Assembly (NCBI GenBank): GCA_036170535.1
Contig: JAVHPJ010000218.1
Span: forward strand, 1 to 27,246
Length of the DNA stretch: 27,246 bases
Direction of reading: 5' to 3'
Origin: SSF53 sp036170535
GTDB taxonomy: Bacteria; Spirochaetota; Leptospiria; Leptospirales; Leptonemataceae
The position numbers and the translations under genes were made by a program. The notes under the pieces are model-generated. The model searched no databases, had not been told where the DNA came from, and was given only the letters and a program-made list of their open reading frames with translations. Below, piece after piece: positions 15,658-23,701 of this stretch. Each line of letters opens with the position of its first letter. The stretch's first letter is position 1.

Positions 15658-15671
15658 TGTCGCAGACTTAC

Positions 15672-17018
15672 ATGGATCGGGTTGGTTGCATAGTTCTGAG
15701 CTTTGAAGAGGCCGGCGATCTCAGCGGGCTGCTTCCCTGGAAACAAGTCGACGCAAAAGCGCTGCATGCGGAGCTGAATGCGCTGCAGACGACGCCGGGT
15801 TTTGTTTATCTCTCTACCTGCAATCGCGTCGAAATAATCTATACGCTCGACGAATCCGGCGAGCACACGCACTTCGCGCTGGATATCATCGAGCGCCTGC
15901 CGCGGCTCCGGCCAGGCCTGCGTCCCGCGTTTTACCAGGGCGCGAGCGCGTTTCGGCATTTGCTGCGCCTGGCCGCAGGCCTGGAATCCATGGTTCTGGG
16001 TGAAACGGAAATCCGCGCCCAGCTGAAAGAGGCCTTTGAAAACGCAGTCGCGCTCGATACGCGCCTGCGCTTGTTGTTCCAGCGCGTGTTTCGGGAGTCG
16101 CGCCTCATTCGTTCGCGTATCCCGCTGAATCATCTGCCGCTTTCGGTAGCCACGCTCGCCACGCGCAAGCTCATGGAACGCGCCTGGGGCGGCGGCCCTG
16201 CGGCCGGCGAACTCGTGGCCGTAATCGGCTCAGGCCCCATGAGCCAGCAAAGCGCGCGGTACCTGGCAAAAGCCGGCTGTCGCATCGCGCTGATCAATCG
16301 TACTCCTGAGAAAGTGGAGGATCTGGCGCGCTCCCTGTCCGCCCCCGTGTATTCTTTCGAAGATTTCCTCGCCGATCCCGCTTGCGTGGGACCGATCGCC
16401 GCGCTGGTTACGGCGACGTCGCGCCCGGACGCATTTGTGACGCCGGCGCTGGTCCAGCGACTGCTGGCCGCCCGCTCCCGATTGGTTCCAGCTGGCGCCG
16501 CGGCGAGCGACCGGGCGCCCCTGAGGCCGCTCGCCCTGATCGATATGGCGGTTCCGCGCGACGTGGCGCCCGAATGCGCCGGGCTCGAAGGCGCACTCTT
16601 AATCGACATGGAATCCATGCGCGAAGAACTCGCCGAGAACCGGGAGCGCCGCCGCATCGCCGCTGGCGAGGCGGACCGCCTTATCGACGACTTGTTATAT
16701 CGTCTGGAAGCGCAATTGGTCGCCGGCCTTTCGGCGCCGGTAATGGGCGAGCTGCAACGCGAGGTCCACGACAAATCGCGCCGCCACCTGAGCGATCTGC
16801 TTGACGGACGCCTGAAACACCTGAGCAATCGCGATCGGCGCATGTTGTACACTTGGGCGATACAGGCGAATCGAGACCTGAACCGTTTACACCGCCGGGG
16901 TCTGGAAACCGTGCTGCGCTATTATCATCAGGCTGCTGATCGCGACGTCTGGTCTTCAAACACGGACGGGGAAGCGAAGCGTGCGCGCGAGGGCGGCCCG
17001 GGCGAGTCCCTGAATTGA
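15672..17018 (+). CDS. hemA: Glutamyl-tRNA reductase
   Basis: 448 aa. Catalyses the NADPH-dependent reduction of glutamyl-tRNA(Glu) to glutamate-1-semialdehyde, the first committed step of C5-pathway tetrapyrrole synthesis. The catalytic domain has STCNRVE with nucleophile Cys50 and the signature GLESMVLGETEIRAQLKEAF (about 107-126). The NADPH domain shows VIGSGPMSQQSARYL and the downstream strand IALINRTPEKV (about 184-218). A C-terminal dimerisation helix bundle fills about 325-425. There is no Shine-Dalgarno before the ATG, consistent with a very short leader. Its TGA overlaps the TTG start of hemCD (TTGA), and the gene heads an operon. Confidence 0.97.
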   Translation: MDRVGCIVLSFEEAGDLSGLLPWKQVDAKALHAELNALQTTPGFVYLSTCNRVEIIYTLDESGEHTHFALDIIERLPRLRPGLRPAFYQGASAFRHLLRLAAGLESMVLGETEIRAQLKEAFENAVALDTRLRLLFQRVFRESRLIRSRIPLNHLPLSVATLATRKLMERAWGGGPAAGELVAVIGSGPMSQQSARYLAKAGCRIALINRTPEKVEDLARSLSAPVYSFEDFLADPACVGPIAALVTATSRPDAFVTPALVQRLLAARSRLVPAGAAASDRAPLRPLALIDMAVPRDVAPECAGLEGALLIDMESMREELAENRERRRIAAGEADRLIDDLLYRLEAQLVAGLSAPVMGELQREVHDKSRRHLSDLLDGRLKHLSNRDRRMLYTWAIQANRDLNRLHRRGLETVLRYYHQAADRDVWSSNTDGEAKRAREGGPGESLN

Positions 17019-18718
17019 AGCTGATCATCGGCAGCCGCGGCTCCGATCTTGCACTTGCCCAGAGCCGCTACATCGCCGCGCGCATGGCCGCTCTGCCCGC
17101 GAAGCCGGAAATTGACATCCGCATTATCCAAACCAGCGGCGATCGAATCCTCGACGTGCCGCTTTCCGAAGTTACGCGCGTCAGCGGCGTGGAGGCAAAG
17201 GGCGTATTCACCAAAGAAATCGAGGACGCCCTGCTTGCGAATGAAATCGATTTTGCCGTACACAGCTACAAGGATTTGCCGTCCGTACTTCCGGCGGGCC
17301 TGATGATCGGCGCGATCCCCCAACGCGTGGATGCACGCGACGCCTTAATTTTCCCTGAAAGCAAGTTAGCACGCGATACTGCGCCGTATGTGGCGCCGGG
17401 ATCAATCGTCGCCACGTCCTCCGTCCGCCGAACAGCCCTCGTGCGGCGCCTCTGGCCGGATCTCAGAATTGCAGACCTGCGCGGCAACGTGCCGACGCGC
17501 CTGCGCAAACTGTTCGCGCCAGGCGGACCGGACGCCATCCTCCTCGCAGAAGCCGGCGTAATGCGCCTGAAGGCGGCGGGCTTTTTTGATCAGAGCGCCG
17601 AAGATCGCGCCTTGCTGGACTCATTGGAGCTGCGGTCTTTACCGCCGGAGCTGTTCCCGTCCGCGCCGGCGCAGGGCGCGCTGGCCATCGAATGTCGCGC
17701 AGGGGATGAGCGCGTGCTGGCGCTTTTGCGCCAGATTCATGATGCAGAGGCCGCAATTTGCGTGGATGCGGAGCGCCGCATACTTGCTGCGTTGGATGGC
17801 GGCTGCTTTTTGCCCCTGGGCGCGGCCGTCAGGCCGGATGTCGAACGCGGCTATGCGCTTTCCGCCTTTCTGGGACCGGAGGCCGTCGACAATCGCCGCA
17901 ATCGCGCGCGACATTTCGAACGCAGCGCCCGTACGCCCGAGGCGCTGGCCGAACGCTGCATCCTGGAAATCAAGCGGGATCTCCCGCTTGTGTTGAGCGG
18001 CCGGCGGGACCGGGTCGCGGAACTGCTCGCCGCAAATCCCGGCCGAGCCCTTGTCGCTCTGCCGCTGCTTGAAACACACGCGACTTATCGCGAGTCTCCG
18101 CAGCTGTACGCGCAGGTCACAGAATGGCTGAGCGCCGCTGACGACGCCTCGCTCTGCGCCGCGTTCAGTTCGCCGGGCGTGGACAGCTTCGCCGATCTGC
18201 TCGACGAACTCAAGCTTTCGCCGCCCGACCGCCCCTGGGCCGCCACTGGCGAACGCACCGCTGATACCATTCGTCGGCGCTTCCCGGGGGCGCGGATTGT
18301 CGCGCTGAGTCCTGACAACACGGGCGCCGGTCTTGCCGCCACGCTTCTCGATTCCGGTCAGCCGCCGACGCGCATCCTGGGTCTCAGCGCCGAACGCGGA
18401 CGCGATGAATTTTATGAACGCATGACGCAGGCCGGCGTCGCCGTGCTGCGCCTGGCATTGTACCGCACCGAAGTCTTAAAGCCGACGCGCGAAAGTCTCG
18501 CCGCCCTTCCCGAACAATGCATAGTGGCGCTCGGCAGTCCGCGCGCCGCCGAAACCTATTTTGCCGCGCTCGCGGACGCGTCGCTCCCGGACGGCGACGG
18601 GCGGCTCTATTGCGCGATCGGTCCCACGACGGAAGACGCAATCCGCCGCGCCGGACGCGACGTCTATATTCGCGCGCGCGAAGCCGACTACCAGCTGCTT
18701 ATCGAGGAACTCACATGA
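17015..18718 (+). CDS. hemCD: Bifunctional porphobilinogen deaminase / uroporphyrinogen-III synthase fusion
   Basis: 567 aa in two enzymes. The HemC half (1 to about 315) joins four porphobilinogens into hydroxymethylbilane. It begins IIGSRGSDLALAQ and contains TSSVRRTALVRRLWPDL and RGNVPTRLRKL; Cys264 in DGGCFLPLGA carries the dipyrromethane cofactor. The HemD half (about 325-567) cyclises the product to uroporphyrinogen III; typical strands include FSSPGVDSF, ATGERTADTIRR, VALGSPRAAETYF and AIGPTTEDAIRR. The start is TTG inside the hemA stop and is required because the first beta strand begins at residue 2. The hemL ATG overlaps the stop (ATGA). HemC-HemD fusion is also reported for Leptospira. 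Confidence 0.95.
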   Translation: MKLIIGSRGSDLALAQSRYIAARMAALPAKPEIDIRIIQTSGDRILDVPLSEVTRVSGVEAKGVFTKEIEDALLANEIDFAVHSYKDLPSVLPAGLMIGAIPQRVDARDALIFPESKLARDTAPYVAPGSIVATSSVRRTALVRRLWPDLRIADLRGNVPTRLRKLFAPGGPDAILLAEAGVMRLKAAGFFDQSAEDRALLDSLELRSLPPELFPSAPAQGALAIECRAGDERVLALLRQIHDAEAAICVDAERRILAALDGGCFLPLGAAVRPDVERGYALSAFLGPEAVDNRRNRARHFERSARTPEALAERCILEIKRDLPLVLSGRRDRVAELLAANPGRALVALPLLETHATYRESPQLYAQVTEWLSAADDASLCAAFSSPGVDSFADLLDELKLSPPDRPWAATGERTADTIRRRFPGARIVALSPDNTGAGLAATLLDSGQPPTRILGLSAERGRDEFYERMTQAGVAVLRLALYRTEVLKPTRESLAALPEQCIVALGSPRAAETYFAALADASLPDGDGRLYCAIGPTTEDAIRRAGRDVYIRAREADYQLLIEELT

Positions 18719-20016
18719 ATCCAGATCCATCTGTGAGTCTGGTCGAAACCAGATCGCGCGCGTTTTACGAACGCGCAAAGGCCGTCATCCCCGGCGGAGT
18801 AAATAGTCCGGTGCGCGCCTTTCGCGCCGTCGGCGGCACGCCGCTGTACATGGAGCGCGGCGAAGGCTGCCGGCTCTACGACGCGGATCAAAATGAGTTT
18901 ATCGATTTTTGCAATTCCTGGGGACCGCTGATTACCGGACACCGACATCCAGCGGTGCTGGCGGCTCTGCAGGATCAGATGGCCCGGGCGCTCACCTTTG
19001 GCACGCCCTGCGAACAGGAAGTCCTGCTGGCGGAGTTCTTGATTTCCAACCTGAAGCCCCTGACGCCCACGATTGAGCGCGTACGCTTCACCAGCTCGGG
19101 GACGGAAGCGGTGATGAGCGCGCTGCGGCTGGCGCGCGGCTTCACCGGACGCGCAAAAGTTTTAAAATTTGACGGATCGTATCACGGACATGTGGACAGC
19201 CTGTTGGTCAAGGCCGGCTCCGGACTGGCCACGGCGGGCGCGCCCGACAGCGCCGGCGTGCCGCCGGAATATACGGACCACACGATCGTCGTTCCGCTCG
19301 ACGACGACGAGGCCTTGACCGCGGCTTTTCGCAAGCACGGGGCCAATCTGGCTGCGGCGATCATCGAACCGGTTCCGGCTAACAACGGACTCTTGCTGCA
19401 ACGACGCGAGTTTCTGGAACGGATTCGCAGCCTGTGCACCGAACATGGCGCGCTCTTGATCTTCGATGAGGTCATCTCCGGCTTTCGCGTCGGCTTTGGC
19501 GGCGCCGCCGCGCATTATAAGATCGCGCCGGACCTTGTAACCTACGGCAAGATCATCGGCGGCGGCATGCCGGTGGGCGCCTTCGCCGGCCGCGCGGATG
19601 TGTTTGCCATGCTCGCGCCCGACGGTCCGGTCTATCAGGCCGGCACTCTTTCCGGCAATCCGCTGGCGATGGCGGCGGGTCTGGCTCAGCTGCAACTGCT
19701 GACGCCGGCCCTGTATGCGCACCTGGATCGCTTGTGCCGATTGCTGGCGGATGACTTTGACGCCCTGAACTGCGGCTGGCGCATGCAGCGCCTTCATTCG
19801 ATCTTCTGGCTCTACGAAGGCGCGGAGCCGCCGCGCCGAGCGGACGCAATCCGGCGCGAATCCATGCAAACCTACGCAAAGTTGCACCGACATTGTCTGG
19901 AAAATGGAGTTTATCTGGCGCCCTCGGGTTACGAGGTCGGCTTCCTTTCCAGTCCCATGGACGAAGCGGAAATTCGTCGCCTTTTTGCGACGCTGCGCGC
20001 CTTCTTCACAACATGA
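18715..20016 (+). CDS. hemL: Glutamate-1-semialdehyde 2,1-aminomutase
   Basis: 433 aa, full length. PLP enzyme converting glutamate-1-semialdehyde to 5-aminolevulinate, the step after HemA. Hallmarks: PGGVNSPVRAF near residue 24; SSGTEAVMSALRLAR (about 124-138); DGSYHGH (about 151-157); IFDEVISGFRVGFGGA (about 248-263); and the PLP lysine K279 in TYGKIIGGGMPVGAF. The frame is open 66 codons upstream within hemCD, but the ATG at 18715 matches the family N-terminus and gives an ATGA overlap. It also shares ATGA with the next kinase gene. In Leptospira hemB precedes hemL; here it does not. Confidence 0.97.
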   Translation: MNPDPSVSLVETRSRAFYERAKAVIPGGVNSPVRAFRAVGGTPLYMERGEGCRLYDADQNEFIDFCNSWGPLITGHRHPAVLAALQDQMARALTFGTPCEQEVLLAEFLISNLKPLTPTIERVRFTSSGTEAVMSALRLARGFTGRAKVLKFDGSYHGHVDSLLVKAGSGLATAGAPDSAGVPPEYTDHTIVVPLDDDEALTAAFRKHGANLAAAIIEPVPANNGLLLQRREFLERIRSLCTEHGALLIFDEVISGFRVGFGGAAAHYKIAPDLVTYGKIIGGGMPVGAFAGRADVFAMLAPDGPVYQAGTLSGNPLAMAAGLAQLQLLTPALYAHLDRLCRLLADDFDALNCGWRMQRLHSIFWLYEGAEPPRRADAIRRESMQTYAKLHRHCLENGVYLAPSGYEVGFLSSPMDEAEIRRLFATLRAFFTT

Positions 20017-21101
20017 GCGCTCCTGAGAAACATCCGGGCGCGGTCTCCGGCGCAGCCGTTCTGGCGCTGGCCATGCTCGCCCTGGTTTTCGCCCAGCTGA
20101 TCTGGTGGCTTATTTTTTTTAATCGCAATCAGTCGGAACACGCCGAGCTGAGTCAGGAACTGGATCGCTGGATGCTGGCCGCCGCCAACAGTCCGGCCGG
20201 GGACTACCTGGATCGCAGTCAACTGGAGTTTGTCAACGGAGCGTACCGGATTCCGGATCGTATTCGCTCGCAGCGAGCGGCGGAGCAAAATCGCCGGCGC
20301 TTGATGATGTTTTCGGAAACTGCCTTTGTGCTGGCCGTGTTCTCGTATGGCACCTTTCGCGTAGTGCGGGCGATTCGTCGGGAACGGCTGCTGAATCACG
20401 AACGCAGCGTGTTTGTCGAGTCGGTAACGCACGAACTTAAGACGCCCCTGGCCTCGATCCTGCTGAATCTGCAGACGATGCGCAAACGCGCCCTGTCGCG
20501 CGAACGCACCGCGGAGCTGATCGATGAAAGCATCGTCGAAGTGCGTCGGCTGGAAGAACAGGTGAATAATATTCTATTAAGTCGACGCCTGGGACGCAGC
20601 GGACGCACGCCGGCCTCGCGCAGCGTGTTTTCCGCCCGCGCGGAACTAGAAACCTATCTGGCCGAACGACAGACTCGCGCCGGAGAACGTGCGCGCACCG
20701 TACAACTGGACGGTCCGGCGGATCTGCGACTCAACATGAATCCGGACGACTTTCGCAAGCTGGCCGCCAATCTGATCGATAACGCCTTCCAGTACGCCGG
20801 GCCCGCGCCCCGGGTGCGGGCGGCGCTTTCCGCGTCCGGCGCGGGACGGCGCGCCCGCTTCATATTGCGCGTGAGCGACAACGGGCCCGGCATACCTCCC
20901 GCAGAACGCGAGAACGTATTCAAGCCGTTTTATCGACTGCAGAAAAGCGAACGACCGGTCCAGGGCAGCGGGCTGGGACTGTACCTCGTGCGAGAACTGG
21001 CGGAAGGCGCAGGCGGCGAAGCGCGCCTCGCGGATACGCCGGCCGGCGCGGGCGCAACCTTTGAAGTGCGCTTGCCGCTGTATCAGGGCGGCGAGTCCTG
21101 A
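20013..21101 (+). CDS. hemK: Heme-operon sensor histidine kinase (HemKR-type HemK)
   Basis: 362-aa membrane kinase with two transmembrane segments (about 12-34 and 100-118) framing a short periplasmic region of about 65 residues. The HisKA domain has phospho-acceptor His140 in VTHELKTPLASILLNLQ. The ATPase domain has an N box (NLIDNAFQYA), a G1 box (DNGPGIP), an F box (FKPFYRL) and a G2 box (GSGLGLYLVREL). Position inside the hem operon, next to an OmpR regulator, matches the Leptospira HemKR system that senses heme status; this protein is inferred to do the same. It is unrelated to the PrmC methyltransferase once called HemK. The start ATG overlaps the hemL stop and the regulator follows after 15 nt. 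Confidence 0.9.
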   Translation: MSAPEKHPGAVSGAAVLALAMLALVFAQLIWWLIFFNRNQSEHAELSQELDRWMLAAANSPAGDYLDRSQLEFVNGAYRIPDRIRSQRAAEQNRRRLMMFSETAFVLAVFSYGTFRVVRAIRRERLLNHERSVFVESVTHELKTPLASILLNLQTMRKRALSRERTAELIDESIVEVRRLEEQVNNILLSRRLGRSGRTPASRSVFSARAELETYLAERQTRAGERARTVQLDGPADLRLNMNPDDFRKLAANLIDNAFQYAGPAPRVRAALSASGAGRRARFILRVSDNGPGIPPAERENVFKPFYRLQKSERPVQGSGLGLYLVRELAEGAGGEARLADTPAGAGATFEVRLPLYQGGES

Positions 21102-21116
21102 GCCGGAACTGACGCT

Positions 21117-21866
21117 ATGCCGACGCAAAACGACAACCCTCTTGCGGGCGCGCACATTCTGCTGGTGGAAGACGAGAGCAGTTTACGCAAGGGCGTGCGG
21201 TTTAATCTGGAAGCGGAAGGCGCGCGCGTAACCGACTACTCCACAGCGGACAGCGCGCTCGCCGCGCTGCAGAGCGGCGAAGTTCGTTTTCACCTCGGAG
21301 TGCTGGACATTATGACGCCGGGATTTCTGGACGGGATCCAGCTCTGCGCCGAGCTGCGCGCAAGGGGCTACGACTTCCCGGTGATCTTTCTGACGGCGCG
21401 CGCGGCCCTTGAGGATAAGCTCGCGGGTTTTCGCGCCGGCGCCGACGATTACCTCGCGAAACCCTTCGACCTCGAAGAGTTGCTGGCCCGCGCGGCCGCC
21501 CGCCTGCGCAGACCGGCCGCGACAAGGAGCGAACACGCTGCAACAACGCAGATCGGCGCCTGCACGCTGGATCTGCGCGCCGGCAGCGCCCGCCGCGCAG
21601 GGGATCCTGAAATTGTTCGCTTTAATGAACGTGAACTCGAAATTCTAAAGCTGCTCGTCGCAAATCGCGGCCGACCCGTCACTCGCGACGAGATACTGGA
21701 TCATGCGTGGGGATCGGCTGAGTTTCCCACAAACCGCAGCGTGGACAACTATCTGGTAAAGTTTCGCAAGATCTTCGAAGATGATCCGCAAAAGCCGCGC
21801 TGGTTTATAACCCGACATGGCATCGGCTACGAGCTCTGCGCCGCAGACGCGCCGGACAAGTCCTGA
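21117..21866 (+). CDS. hemR: OmpR-family response regulator (HemR-like)
   Basis: 249 aa. The receiver domain (about 10-130) has acidic residues VEDE at the N-terminus, phospho-acceptor Asp64 in VLDIMTPG, the switch threonine in FLTARA and Lys115 in LAKPFD. A winged-helix DNA-binding domain follows (about 145-242), with FNERELEILKLLVANRGRPVTRDEI, the recognition helix segment NRSVDNYLVKFRKIFE and the wing WFITRHGIGYEL. It is paired with the kinase 15 nt upstream. Its likely target is the TGACA-N6-TGACA box before hemA, which would make the operon self-regulating. In Leptospira HemR is described as acting on hemA and on heme-degradation genes. Confidence 0.93.
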   Translation: MPTQNDNPLAGAHILLVEDESSLRKGVRFNLEAEGARVTDYSTADSALAALQSGEVRFHLGVLDIMTPGFLDGIQLCAELRARGYDFPVIFLTARAALEDKLAGFRAGADDYLAKPFDLEELLARAAARLRRPAATRSEHAATTQIGACTLDLRAGSARRAGDPEIVRFNERELEILKLLVANRGRPVTRDEILDHAWGSAEFPTNRSVDNYLVKFRKIFEDDPQKPRWFITRHGIGYELCAADAPDKS

Positions 21867-21903
21867 GTCAGTCGCTGCAGAATTACACGACTCCGAGAAC
21901 CCT

Positions 21904-23013
21904 ATGACAAGCCCCCAAGCCTCCCTCCTGGAACGCGCCCTCCGCGGCGAAAAAACAGCCCGGATCCCTGTGTGGTATATGCGCCAGGCCGGACGTTACC
22001 TGCCGGAATACAACGAAATTCGACGCGGCCTGAGCTTTACCGAACTGTGCGCCGACGTGGATCGTGCAGTCCGAGTCAGTCTGCAACCGTACGAACGCTT
22101 TGGCACGGACGGCGTGATTATGTTTTCGGACATCCTCACGCCGCTCGCGGGCGCGGGCATACCGCTGCACTTTGAAGAAAAACGCGGCCCGATACTCGAG
22201 CGCACAATTGAAACGGAATCCGACCTGAGCCTGCTTGACCGCTTTGATCCGAAACGCGACGTGCCGTTTGTCGGCGCCATACTGAATCGTTTGCGCACTG
22301 CGCTCGACCAGCTCGCAAACGGATCCAGCGAGGTGCGCAGCACGCCGGTGCAAGCGGAGCTTTTTGCAAAGCGGGGACGACCGGCCTTGCTCGGATTCGC
22401 GGGCGCGCCCTTCACGCTGGCAAGTTACCTGATTGAAGGCGGCACTTCAAAAAAATTCGAAAAAACCAAGGCCTTCGTCTTCGGCAAAAGCGAACTTTTT
22501 CTGCGCCTATCGGATCGGTTGGCCGACCTCACAATCGACTACCTCTGCTTTCAGCTTGAGTCCGGCGCCGACGCTGTGCAAATTTTCGACAGTTGGGGCG
22601 GCGTGCTGGCGCCCCACGCCTACCGCGAGTTTTCCGCGCCCTTCACCCAGCGGATCATTGCCGGCGTTCGCAAACGTTTTGATCGCCCGATCATTTTGTT
22701 CACCGGCAACGGCGCGCATTTACTGCCGGAAATGATCGCTCAAAGACCTGACGCCATCAGTCTGGACTGGCGCGTTTCAGCCGCGGAGGCGCTGCGGGTA
22801 GTTCCCGACTACATTGCGCTGCAGGGCAATCTCGACCCGTTGATCCTGTACGGCGCGGCGAAACGGACTGCCGAAGAAACGCGCCACATATTGACAGGCT
22901 TTGGCGAGCGCCCGGGTTACGTTTTTAATCTCGGGCACGGCATTCATCCGCAAACGCCAATTGAAAACGTCGAGACGATGCTCGCAGAAGTTCGATCCTT
23001 TCGCGGACCGTAA
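21904..23013 (+). CDS. hemE: Uroporphyrinogen decarboxylase
   Basis: 369 aa. Decarboxylates the four acetate side chains of uroporphyrinogen III to give coproporphyrinogen III in the cytosol. Signature 1 is PVWYMRQAGRYLPEY (about 22-36) and signature 2 is GFAGAPFTLASYLIEGG (about 164-180). Downstream blocks FDSWGGVLAP, the LFTGNGAHLLPEM loop, and LQGNLDP/NLGHGIHPQTP near the C-terminus are typical. The ATG at 21904 fits the family N-terminus; the frame is open upstream into hemR but that part is unlike the family. A 37-nt gap separates it from hemR with no visible separate promoter. It is the last heme gene here: the next gene converges on it 14 nt away. Confidence 0.97.
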   Translation: MTSPQASLLERALRGEKTARIPVWYMRQAGRYLPEYNEIRRGLSFTELCADVDRAVRVSLQPYERFGTDGVIMFSDILTPLAGAGIPLHFEEKRGPILERTIETESDLSLLDRFDPKRDVPFVGAILNRLRTALDQLANGSSEVRSTPVQAELFAKRGRPALLGFAGAPFTLASYLIEGGTSKKFEKTKAFVFGKSELFLRLSDRLADLTIDYLCFQLESGADAVQIFDSWGGVLAPHAYREFSAPFTQRIIAGVRKRFDRPIILFTGNGAHLLPEMIAQRPDAISLDWRVSAAEALRVVPDYIALQGNLDPLILYGAAKRTAEETRHILTGFGERPGYVFNLGHGIHPQTPIENVETMLAEVRSFRGP

Positions 23014-23027
23014 GCCTGCGCCTGCGT

Positions 23028-23609
23028 TCATTTAAGGAGCGCTAAGAAAAGCTCCTCCATCCGCTGGAAGGCGCGTTTTTTTTCCAGCGCCTTCCACAGC
23101 CAGAGTCCGCCCTGGTAGGCGCAGAGAGACAACTCCGCAAGCGCAGCCGGATCTTTATCGGCCGACAGGGCGCCAGCGTCGCGGCAGCGGGTGAAATATT
23201 CGATCAGACTTTCGCGCCAGGTCTGAACCAGGGCCTGCAGCTCGGTACCAAAGTACGCGTCGCCCCGCGGCGTTTGACCCATAAAGTTGGCCACCGGACA
23301 GCCGTTAAAGCCCGGGCTGAGCTCCATATCGCGCTTCATCAGGCGCGCCCAACGGCGGAAAAAGTCGGCCGGATCCGGACTGCGCGCGGCGATACGTTTC
23401 ACCCGCTCCAGCAGAAAATCGCTGTAGTCTCGCAGGTATTCGCGGCCCAGTTCTTCCTTGCTCGCATAGTTATAGTAGAAGCTGGCCTTATTGGTGCCGG
23501 CCGCCTCCACCAATTCGCTGATCCCGACCCGCGGATATCCCTGCTCGTAAAAGAGCCGCCGGGCCGCCCGTCGAATGTTATCCCTCACGCCGCCCTTTAC
23601 TCGACCCAT
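23028..23609 (-). CDS. TetR-family transcriptional repressor
   Basis: 193 aa. The N-terminal HTH domain (about 5-55) has IRRAARRLFYEQGYPRVGISELVEAAG, then the recognition helix region TNKASFYYNYASKEEL. The C-terminal ligand domain (about 70-193) is alpha-helical, with FNGCPVANF recalling the YxAxGCLxxN segment of the AcrR/YxaF-like subgroup. It is divergently transcribed from the thioesterase gene, and the 92-nt gap contains two copies of a palindrome, the classic layout for autorepression plus control of the neighbour. The inducer is unknown; an acyl-CoA or related hydrophobic compound is a guess from the neighbour. Confidence 0.94.
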   Translation of the reverse strand: MGRVKGGVRDNIRRAARRLFYEQGYPRVGISELVEAAGTNKASFYYNYASKEELGREYLRDYSDFLLERVKRIAARSPDPADFFRRWARLMKRDMELSPGFNGCPVANFMGQTPRGDAYFGTELQALVQTWRESLIEYFTRCRDAGALSADKDPAALAELSLCAYQGGLWLWKALEKKRAFQRMEELFLALLK

Positions 23610-23628
23610 ATGCGCCTCGCTTGACGTT

Positions 23629-23644
23629 CTTACCGGTCAGTAAG
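23629..23644. promoter_or_regulatory. TetR-type operator copy 1 (CTTACCG-GT-CAGTAAG)
   Basis: 16-bp imperfect palindrome, one mismatch from copy 2 in its right arm; flanking TT/AA extends the symmetry to 20 bp (23627-23646). It overlaps the spacer after a -35-like TTGACG (23621-23626), so binding would block thioesterase transcription. It lies 19 bp from the tetR start codon. Confidence 0.75.
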
Positions 23645-23661
23645 AATATGGTCTCAAACTC

Positions 23662-23677
23662 CTTACCGACCGGTAAG
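23662..23677. promoter_or_regulatory. TetR-type operator copy 2 (CTTACCG-AC-CGGTAAG)
   Basis: Perfect 7-bp arms around a 2-nt centre. Its centre is 33 bp from that of copy 1, about three helical turns, so two repressor dimers could sit on the same DNA face. It is 24 bp before the thioesterase ATG. Confidence 0.8.
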
Positions 23678-23689
23678 AAAATATCCCCT

Positions 23690-23695
23690 GGAGGT
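23690..23695 (+). promoter_or_regulatory. Strong Shine-Dalgarno GGAGGT of the thioesterase gene
   Basis: GGAGGT with a 6-nt spacer to the ATG at 23702. It fixes this start rather than the in-frame TTG at 23621, which would translate through both operators. Confidence 0.8.
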
Positions 23696-23701
23696 CGGAC
23701 A

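Noticed and set aside
15591..16133. 181-codon upstream extension of the EamA frame
   Set aside because: Overlaps the hem box and hemA antisense; a good ribosome site and the first helix place the start at 15590.
19162..19893. 243-codon minus-strand frame within hemL
   Set aside because: Shadow of a certain gene; Gln/Arg/Gly-rich product without homology signals.
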